From an uncultured Clostridium sp. (GTDB lineage: Bacteria; Bacillota; Clostridia; Lachnospirales; Lachnospiraceae), in assembly GCA_947643685.1 (NCBI GenBank), contig CANRXD010000021.1:1-10855 (forward strand): a stretch of DNA of 10,855 bases, written 5' to 3'. Numbering within the stretch: position 1 is the first letter of the stretch; every line of letters begins with the position of its first letter. The notes beneath the pieces are model-generated. The model had not been told where the DNA came from, did no database searches, and worked only from the letters and a program-made list of their open reading frames with translations. The position numbers and the translations under genes are program-made. Positions 1 to 4,306 of this stretch are shown here, in pieces.

Positions 1-7
1 CCACAAG

Positions 8-36
8 CTTCTTGTCCGCGGTACGCGGGCAAGAAG
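8..36. repeat. 13-bp inverted repeat (hairpin) upstream of the GH13 gene
   Basis: The arms are CTTCTTGTCCGCG (8-20) and CGCGGGCAAGAAG (24-36). They pair over 13 positions with one G-U and a GTA triloop. Neither strand has a T-run after the stem, so it is not a standard intrinsic terminator. It lies about 15 bases before a candidate extended -10 element, so it could be an operator or the end of an upstream transcript. Its function is not determined. Confidence 0.6.
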
Positions 37-50
37 ATGCAAGGCTGAAC

Positions 51-59
51 TGTTATAAT
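51..59 (+). promoter_or_regulatory. Candidate extended -10 promoter of the GH13 gene
   Basis: The sequence TGTTATAAT is a perfect extended -10 element (TG-N-TATAAT). There is no good -35 hexamer at the usual distance (31-36 reads AAGAAG), which extended -10 promoters can tolerate. Transcription would start near 66 and give a leader of about 60 bases before the ATG at 129. It lies inside the reading frame that opens at TTG 12, which argues against that upstream start. Only sequence supports it. Confidence 0.4.
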
Positions 60-128
60 AGAACAGTAATATTTTCTGATGTTGGCTCTGATGCGAAAGG
101 TTCATTTTGGAGAGGAGGAGCTGTTTTT

Positions 129-2174
129 ATGGAACGAGCGGCTCTGTTTTGCGATGCGACCATAGATTATAGAATACCCGCCGAGCCGGATCCGGGAGAT
201 ATGGTGACTCTGCGGTTTCGAACGGCAAGGAATGATGTGGATCGGGTGTATCTGGTCCTGTATGGAAAAGAAGAGAAGAAGAGATTAAGATGGGCGGAAC
301 GCCGGGGACGATTTGATTATTATGAAACCACAATAAGCGTTGAGGAAACGGCTGTCCGTTTTTACTTTCAGGTGGAAAAGGGTGATGAGATCTGCCGGTA
401 CAACCGGCTGGGAGTGACCGGCGAAATGGACCGCCAGTATATGTTTACCATCACGCCAGGCTTTCATGTGCCGGAATGGGCCAAGGGCGCGGTCATGTAT
501 CAGATTTTCATTGACCGTTTCTGTAATGGAGACCCCGCCAATGATGTGGTGTCTGATGAATACGTATATATTGGCTTTCCTGTGATGAAGGTGGATGACT
601 GGGAAGAGGGACTTTCGGTTCTGGATGTGGATCGCTTCTACGGCGGCGATCTTCAGGGAATTTTAGATAAACTGGATTATCTCCAAAGCCTGAAGGTGGA
701 AGTGCTGTACTTAAGCCCGGTGTTTGTGTCGCCTTCCAACCATAAATATGACTGCCAGGATTATGAACATGTGGATCCCCATTACGGGGTTATTGTAAAA
801 GATGCGGATGGGCTTGTGGACAGGGATGCCATTGATAATAAAGATGCAGAAAAATATTCGGTGCGGACGGCTGATGAGGTAAATTTGAAGGCCAGCGATG
901 AATTCTTTGCACGTTTTATGGATGAGGTCCATAAACGGGGCATGCGGGTGATTCTGGATGGTGTATTTAACCATTGCGGTTCCTTCAATAAGTGGCTGGA
1001 TCGCGAGAAAATATATGAAAAGGCTGGTGTCTATGCCCCCGGCGCTTATGCGGATGCCAGCAGTCCTTACCGGAACTTTTTCTGGTTTTCTGACGAGAAT
1101 GGCTGGCCTGATAATGATTCCTACGAGGGATGGTGGGACCATAATACACTTCCCAAATTAAACTATGAGGGTTCCGGTGAGCTTTATCAGTATATTTTGG
1201 ATATTGCTAAGAAATGGTTGTCTCCGCCGTATAACATTGACGGGTGGAGACTTGACGTAGCTGCTGATCTGGGACATTCACCGGAGATGAACCACCGCTT
1301 CTGGAAAGATTTTCGCCGTGTGGTGAAAGAAACGAATCCGGATGCCCTAATACTGGCCGAACATTACGGGGATGCATCTCCCTGGCTGGAAGGGGATCAG
1401 TGGGATACGGTTATGAATTATGATGCCTTTATGGAGCCGCTTTCCTGGTTCCTTACAGGACTGGAAAAACACAGTGACAGAATGGACGAACATCTGTATC
1501 AAAACAGCCAGGCATTTATGTGTGCCATGCTAAGCAATATGAGCAGAATGCAGACTACATCCCTTCTGGCAGCGATGAATGAGCTCTCTAACCATGATCA
1601 CTCCCGTTTCTTGACAAGGACTAACCGGACAGTGGGGCGCCTGGATTACAGGGGAGATCTGGCGGCATCAGAGGGGATCAACTTTGGGATTTTTCGTGCA
1701 GCCGCCATCATACAGATGACCTGGCCGGGAGCGCCGACCATTTATTATGGGGATGAGGCCGGTGTCTGCGGCTGGACAGACCCGGATAACAGAAGGACTT
1801 TCCCCTGGGGGAAAGAAAATCATGAACTGATAGAGTTCCATTGCTATCTGACAGGTATCCGGAGGCGGAACCTGGCGTTTCGGACTGGATCTTTTAAGCC
1901 ATTACTTGCGGAAAAGGGATTGATTGCCTATGGCCGGTTCCATAAAAGGGAACGTGGCGTAGTACTGGTGAACAGCGATAAATTTGCCCAGAAGGCACAG
2001 ATTCCTGTCTGGGAAGCAGAGGTAACAGGACCCTATATGGAACGGATTATGCTGTCAAATACGGAACGGTATAATGTGGGGAAAATGCAGTATCCTGTGG
2101 AGGATGGAAAAATGACTGTGGAAATCGGCCCCCACAGCGCAATGATTTTTGAAGAAATAGTGCTTGATTTTTAA
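129..2174 (+). CDS. GH13 alpha-amylase family enzyme (neopullulanase / cyclomaltodextrinase / alpha-glucosidase type)
   Basis: This is a 681-residue cytoplasmic glycoside hydrolase expected to cleave alpha-1,4 and possibly alpha-1,6 links in imported malto-oligosaccharides, cyclodextrins or pullulan fragments. There is no signal peptide. About the first 110 residues form a beta-rich N-terminal domain like those of neopullulanases, then comes the catalytic barrel. The four GH13 motifs are visible: DGVFNH (277-282), GWRLDVA with the nucleophile Asp376 and Arg374, LILAEHYG with the acid/base Glu411, and LSNHDHSRF with the stabilising Asp490. The segment DPDNRRTFPW (551-560) is typical of neopullulanase/amylopullulanase-like members (GH13_20/GH13_39 style). 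The frame is open from TTG 12, but ATG 129 is preferred because GGAGGAG lies eight bases before it and a -10 element lies at 51-59. Exact specificity cannot be read from sequence. A polymer-degrading role is unlikely without export. Confidence 0.93.
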   Translation: MERAALFCDATIDYRIPAEPDPGDMVTLRFRTARNDVDRVYLVLYGKEEKKRLRWAERRGRFDYYETTISVEETAVRFYFQVEKGDEICRYNRLGVTGEMDRQYMFTITPGFHVPEWAKGAVMYQIFIDRFCNGDPANDVVSDEYVYIGFPVMKVDDWEEGLSVLDVDRFYGGDLQGILDKLDYLQSLKVEVLYLSPVFVSPSNHKYDCQDYEHVDPHYGVIVKDADGLVDRDAIDNKDAEKYSVRTADEVNLKASDEFFARFMDEVHKRGMRVILDGVFNHCGSFNKWLDREKIYEKAGVYAPGAYADASSPYRNFFWFSDENGWPDNDSYEGWWDHNTLPKLNYEGSGELYQYILDIAKKWLSPPYNIDGWRLDVAADLGHSPEMNHRFWKDFRRVVKETNPDALILAEHYGDASPWLEGDQWDTVMNYDAFMEPLSWFLTGLEKHSDRMDEHLYQNSQAFMCAMLSNMSRMQTTSLLAAMNELSNHDHSRFLTRTNRTVGRLDYRGDLAASEGINFGIFRAAAIIQMTWPGAPTIYYGDEAGVCGWTDPDNRRTFPWGKENHELIEFHCYLTGIRRRNLAFRTGSFKPLLAEKGLIAYGRFHKRERGVVLVNSDKFAQKAQIPVWEAEVTGPYMERIMLSNTERYNVGKMQYPVEDGKMTVEIGPHSAMIFEEIVLDF

Positions 2175-2192
2175 CTATATTTGTGATATCAT
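2164..2192 (+). promoter_or_regulatory. Candidate promoter for the tRNA cluster
   Basis: TTGATT (2164-2169), a 17-base spacer and TATCAT (2187-2192) resemble a vegetative promoter (4/6 and 5/6 matches). Transcription would start near 2199, about 15 bases before the mature tRNA-Tyr. The -35 overlaps the last codons of the GH13 gene. No terminator separates the GH13 gene from the tRNAs, so read-through is also possible. Confidence 0.4.
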
Positions 2193-2213
2193 TTTGACTT
2201 GTCAGAATGATAT
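2186..2213. repeat. 28-bp near-perfect palindrome abutting tRNA-Tyr
   Basis: The arms ATATCATTTTGAC (2186-2198) and GTCAGAATGATAT (2201-2213) match over 13 positions with one T/G wobble and a two-base centre. The palindrome ends at the base before the mature tRNA start and overlaps the candidate -10 and start site. There is no T-run after it. It could fold as the 3' end of the GH13 mRNA, serve as an operator, or shape the 5' leader for RNase P. Confidence 0.6.
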
Positions 2214-2295
2214 GGGCGGATTCCCGAGTGGCCAAAGGGGACAGACTGTAAATCTGCTGCAACTTGCTTCGGTGGTTCGAATCCACCTCCGCCCA
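2214..2295 (+). tRNA. tRNA-Tyr (GTA)
   Basis: This is an 82-base class II tRNA. The acceptor arms GGGCGGA (2214-2220) and TCCGCCC (2288-2294) pair fully, with discriminator A2295. The anticodon loop is CTGTAAA with GTA at 2248-2250. A long variable arm, as expected for bacterial tRNA-Tyr, is followed by the T arm GGTGGTTCGAATCCACC. The terminal CCA is not encoded. The outermost anticodon-stem pair is an A-C mismatch. Confidence 0.97.
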
Positions 2296-2301
2296 GTTAA
2301 C

Positions 2302-2319
2302 CTCGAAAGAAATTTCGAG
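2302..2319 (+). repeat. GAAA-tetraloop hairpin in the tRNA-Tyr/tRNA-Phe spacer
   Basis: CTCGAAA (2302-2308) and TTTCGAG (2313-2319) form a perfect 7-bp stem closed by the stable tetraloop GAAA. It fills most of the 27-base spacer between the two tRNAs. It probably helps keep the precursor spacer folded or directs processing, but that is inference. Confidence 0.55.
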
Positions 2320-2322
2320 TAT

Positions 2323-2395
<73 letters not shown>

Positions 2396-2467
2396 TTCGA
2401 GGTTTTGCTGAGGAGAACAGCTTCCGGGGAGCTTTCCTGATTCACAACTTATTTTCATATTTATTTT

Positions 2468-2538
2468 GCGGGTGTAGTTCAATGGTAGAACACCAGCCTT
2501 CCAAGCTGATTACGTGGGTCCGATTCCCATCACCCGCT
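2468..2538 (+). tRNA. tRNA-Gly (TCC)
   Basis: This is a 71-base tRNA. The acceptor arms GCGGGTG (2468-2474) and CACCCGC (2531-2537) pair fully, with discriminator T2538, usual for bacterial tRNA-Gly. The anticodon loop is CTTCCAA with TCC at 2500-2502. CCA is not encoded. It lies 72 bases after tRNA-Phe and is followed directly by a run of six T residues (2538-2543), which may help release the cluster transcript. Confidence 0.97.
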
Positions 2539-2552
2539 TTTTTGTATATATA

Positions 2553-2784
2553 CATACAGCTCCGGCAAGTCTCTGCCTGGCCGGCTATATCCAGTTCGTG
2601 GAGAATAAGTCCATTGGTATGATTGGCTTCATAGCGCTTCTGGCCTGCCTTTTGTACCTTGTGGTGCTTGTGAAGCTGCCGGTATATATGAGGATGAAAT
2701 GTAGTGACCATTGAAACAATAATTGCGGTGACTCTGATGGTATACACTCTGGTCCGATATCTTCTGTTTATCACATCAAAATGA
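2553..2784 (+). pseudogene. Decayed C-terminal fragment of a multi-pass membrane transporter (possibly TDT/SLAC1-like)
   Basis: Two hydrophobic segments sit in different frames. The first (about 2553-2714) reads TAPASLCLAGYIQF, then a transmembrane stretch IGFIALLACLLYLVVLVKL, and stops at 2712-2714. The second (2698-2784) reads IETIIAVTLMVYTLVRYLLF and stops at 2782-2784. From memory, both resemble the end of TDT/SLAC1-type dicarboxylate/tellurite transporters, where a further stretch of roughly 30 residues normally lies between them. That suggests an internal deletion plus a frameshift. The 5' part of the gene is absent, because the homology begins just after tRNA-Gly. Alternatively these are two tiny membrane peptides: GTG 2704 has AGGA nine bases upstream. 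The family assignment is from memory and unverified. Confidence 0.45.
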
Positions 2785-2787
2785 TTG

Positions 2788-2849
2788 CGGGAGCAAGTAG
2801 TGCGAGACAATCCGTGGTATCACAGGGGACAAAAAATATTTTGCTCCCG
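2788..2849. repeat. Perfect 9-bp inverted repeat with 44-base spacer
   Basis: CGGGAGCAA (2788-2796) and TTGCTCCCG (2841-2849) are exact reverse complements. The 44 bases between them include TGGTATCACAGGGGAC and an A-run. No gene covers this stretch. It looks like a small structured intergenic unit or a dispersed repeat, but its family is unknown to me and its copy number cannot be seen here. Confidence 0.5.
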
Positions 2850-2875
2850 ACATCACCAAAACAATAATGCATAAA

Positions 2876-2910
2876 AGGCGCTCTGTCTGTATTTTACGGG
2901 CAGAGCGTCT
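2876..2910 (-). terminator. Intrinsic terminator of the LacI-family regulator gene
   Basis: AGGCGCTCTGTCTGT (2876-2890) and ACGGGCAGAGCGTCT (2896-2910) form a stem of about 15 bp, with two G-U pairs and an ATTTT loop. On the minus strand it is followed by a short T-run (complement of 2873-2876) and a T-rich tract. It lies 42 bases beyond the regulator stop codon. The plus-strand flank is also fairly T-rich, so it may work in both directions. Confidence 0.8.
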
Positions 2911-2952
2911 GATTTGTCTTATATATTCTTAAGCGTTCTAATGAAACCCGGA

Positions 2953-3966
2953 TTATAGTTTTGTCGTATCTCCGTGAATCAGGCGGCATTCAAATAGCTT
3001 TTCATTAACGGGTTCTTCTCTTGACAGGGCCAAAATTAGCTCGGCGGCGTAAAGTCCCATTTCATAGAGCGGTATTTCTAAAGAGCTGATTTTAGGATAT
3101 ACCGTCAGCAGAAAGGGAGAGGAGGCGAGGCAGATATGTCTGGGATTTTGAGGAACGGAAATCCCCTTTTTTAAAATACAGTTCTGCATCAAAATGCCAA
3201 AGCGCTGATTTGCGGTAATGGCGATGTCAAAATCGTGGTTCTTTAAATACTCCTCCATGGGAACGATGATTTCCTCATCACGATTGCTGCGGATGTCGCA
3301 GATAATACGCTCGAAGTCAGACTCGGGGTAAATATCCTGTATGGCTTTGATAATCAGGTCATATTTATTGCGGAGGATCCGGCCGTTGATGGAGCGGGTA
3401 AAATACCGGATTCTGGAAAGATGGTTATCTTTACAGAAAAGGATACAGTCGCGGATTAAATTTTCAAATGCTTTTTGGGGTTCAAATTTGCTGCAGTATA
3501 CCCCATTTTCACTAATCAGGACATAAGGAATTTTATTGGCATCCAGGACGGAGGTATCAATCACTTGTGTGTCGAAGGCGATATAGATGACTCCGGCAAT
3601 GCTGTTGGAGTAATAGTTTTTCAGGATTTCCCCTGCTTCCGGGTCTTTAGAATCGCTTAAGAGAGTAAGCGTATAACCGGCTTCATCAAAATATTTTTTG
3701 ATTCCGCGCAGCGTGTTTCCAAAACCCGCATTGTCATAATTATTTCCGCAAATCAGGCCGATGGATGTGCATCTTTGCTGGCGCATGCTTTGGGCGGAAT
3801 GGTTTGGAAAATAGTTCAGTTCTCTTGCGACCTGCAGAATTTCCTGCCGCTTTGCCTCGCTGACCCGCTTCCCTTCCGTCTGATTGATTACATAGGATAC
3901 GGTGGCTTGCGAAACCTCGCATACCTCTGCAATGTCTTTTGCAGTTATTCCCTGTCTTTTGGCCAT
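2953..3966 (-). CDS. LacI/GalR-family transcriptional regulator
   Basis: This is a 337-residue DNA-binding regulator, the usual length for the family. Residues 8-28 form the LacI helix-turn-helix (TAKDIAEVCEVSQATVSYVIN). A hinge follows around NYFPNHSAQSMRQQ (51-64), then a periplasmic-binding-protein-like effector domain (about 67-335). The start at 3966 is chosen because AGAGGT lies seven bases upstream on the minus strand and because MAKRQGITAKDIA is the normal N-terminus. The frame continues further upstream to 4071 but only adds low-complexity residues across the promoter. It is transcribed divergently from the ABC importer and shares a palindromic control site with it, so it very likely regulates that operon and itself. 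The positions that usually read xND and FDD in sugar-responsive members are ITANQ (250-254) and CLASS (279-283) here, so the effector may not be a typical sugar. Confidence 0.95.
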   Translation of the reverse strand: MAKRQGITAKDIAEVCEVSQATVSYVINQTEGKRVSEAKRQEILQVARELNYFPNHSAQSMRQQRCTSIGLICGNNYDNAGFGNTLRGIKKYFDEAGYTLTLLSDSKDPEAGEILKNYYSNSIAGVIYIAFDTQVIDTSVLDANKIPYVLISENGVYCSKFEPQKAFENLIRDCILFCKDNHLSRIRYFTRSINGRILRNKYDLIIKAIQDIYPESDFERIICDIRSNRDEEIIVPMEEYLKNHDFDIAITANQRFGILMQNCILKKGISVPQNPRHICLASSPFLLTVYPKISSLEIPLYEMGLYAAELILALSREEPVNEKLFECRLIHGDTTKL

Positions 3967-4023
3967 TTTATTTACCTCTGTCTCTAATATTGTTAAAATA
4001 AAATCAATATTGGCGATGAAAAA

Positions 4024-4040
4024 GTGTCGGATTCTTGTGC
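4024..4040. promoter_or_regulatory. Weaker second operator-like site over the regulator start site
   Basis: GTGTCGGATTCTTGTGC matches the main palindrome at 11 of 17 positions, with the right half best preserved. Its centre (4032) is 42 bp, about four helical turns, from the main palindrome centre (4074). It overlaps the predicted transcription start of the regulator gene. It is inferred only from resemblance. Confidence 0.35.
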
Positions 4041-4042
4041 AT

Positions 4043-4071
4043 ATTATATAAAAAAGTAAAATAAAGTGCAA
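4043..4071 (-). promoter_or_regulatory. Promoter of the LacI-family regulator gene
   Basis: On the minus strand TTGCAC (4071-4066), a 17-base spacer and a perfect TATAAT (4048-4043) form a good vegetative promoter. Transcription would start near 4036, giving a leader of about 70 bases. Its -35 box is the left arm of the shared palindrome, which suggests autoregulation. Confidence 0.65.
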
Positions 4072-4082
4072 GACTCTTGCAC
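4066..4082. promoter_or_regulatory. Shared palindromic operator between divergent promoters
   Basis: GTGCAAGACTCTTGCAC is a perfect 17-bp palindrome centred on C4074. Its two arms carry the -35 hexamers (TTGCAC) of both divergent promoters. A LacI-family protein bound here would block RNA polymerase in both directions. Palindromes of this size with a single central base are compatible with the family. Binding by the adjacent regulator is inference. Confidence 0.65.
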
Positions 4083-4105
4083 AAATTTATTGAACATGCT
4101 ATTAT
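4077..4105 (+). promoter_or_regulatory. Promoter of the ABC importer operon
   Basis: TTGCAC (4077-4082), a 17-base spacer and TATTAT (4100-4105) form the promoter. A TG at 4097-4098 gives an extended -10 (TGCTATTAT). Transcription would start near 4112, leaving a leader of about 195 bases before the first binding-protein gene. The -35 lies inside the shared palindrome. Confidence 0.6.
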
Positions 4106-4136
4106 ATAGCCTATAAGAGGGACTTGTTTAAATCTC

Positions 4137-4154
4137 TTAACCTTAAAAGGTTAA
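4137..4154. repeat. 18-bp palindrome in the importer leader
   Basis: TTAACCTT (4137-4144) and AAGGTTAA (4147-4154) are perfect inverted arms around AA. The right arm is shared with the left arm of the larger hairpin at 4149-4197, so the two RNA folds exclude each other. It could instead be a protein-binding site. Confidence 0.5.
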
Positions 4155-4197
4155 ACGTATAATCAAAGGATATGCCGGAGTGATTATACGTTTAACC
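4149..4197 (+). promoter_or_regulatory. 17-bp perfect stem-loop in the 5' leader of the importer mRNA
   Basis: GGTTAAACGTATAATCA (4149-4165) and TGATTATACGTTTAACC (4181-4197) are exact reverse complements around a 15-base loop with purine-rich AAGGA and GGAG. The stem sits between the predicted start site near 4112 and the first gene at 4307. No T-run follows, so it is not a plain terminator. Possible roles are mRNA stabilisation, processing, an RNA regulatory element, or a second DNA operator: each arm holds TTAAACGT, a half-site style seen in LacI-family operators. Confidence 0.6.
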
Positions 4198-4225
4198 GTG
4201 CTTTAATTAAGAAAAGGATGAGAAA

Positions 4226-4261
4226 ATGGAAAGGAGGAAATTCAGATTGCAGAGAAAATAG
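4226..4261 (+). other. Possible leader peptide with an orphan strong ribosome site
   Basis: An ATG at 4226 opens an 11-codon frame (MERRKFRLQRK, stop 4259-4261). A consensus AAGGAGG (4231-4237) lies inside it, followed only by TTG at 4247, which would give four codons. This ribosome site has no proper gene behind it and sits about 70 bases before the real start at 4307. It may be a leader peptide, a standby site or a vestige. Evidence is weak. Confidence 0.2.
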
Positions 4262-4306
4262 GTTTACTGGTTAAATATTAAACAAAAAAAGAAAAAGGAG
4301 ATTATC

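Noticed and set aside
12..128. N-terminal extension of the GH13 protein from TTG 12
   Set aside because: It reads through a hairpin and an extended -10 element. ATG 129 has an ideal ribosome site and a normal N-terminus.
2704..2784. A 26-residue single-transmembrane peptide from GTG 2704 with AGGA upstream, resembling a type I toxin or KdpF-like peptide
   Set aside because: It fits better as the last membrane segment of the decayed transporter, in line with the hydrophobic fragment just before it. No antisense antitoxin RNA or kdp genes are visible.
2442..2810. Minus-strand 122-codon frame
   Set aside because: It covers tRNA-Gly in reverse (GDGNRTHVISLEGW) and the antisense of the transporter remnant. 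Its composition is not protein-like.
2539..2952. Phage integration site at tRNA-Gly
   Set aside because: No integrase, no direct repeat of the tRNA 3' end and no mobile genes are present in the window.
4149..4197. Intrinsic terminator or classical riboswitch expression platform in the leader
   Set aside because: The stem has no following T-run and I see no known riboswitch core motif, so it is reported only as a structured element.
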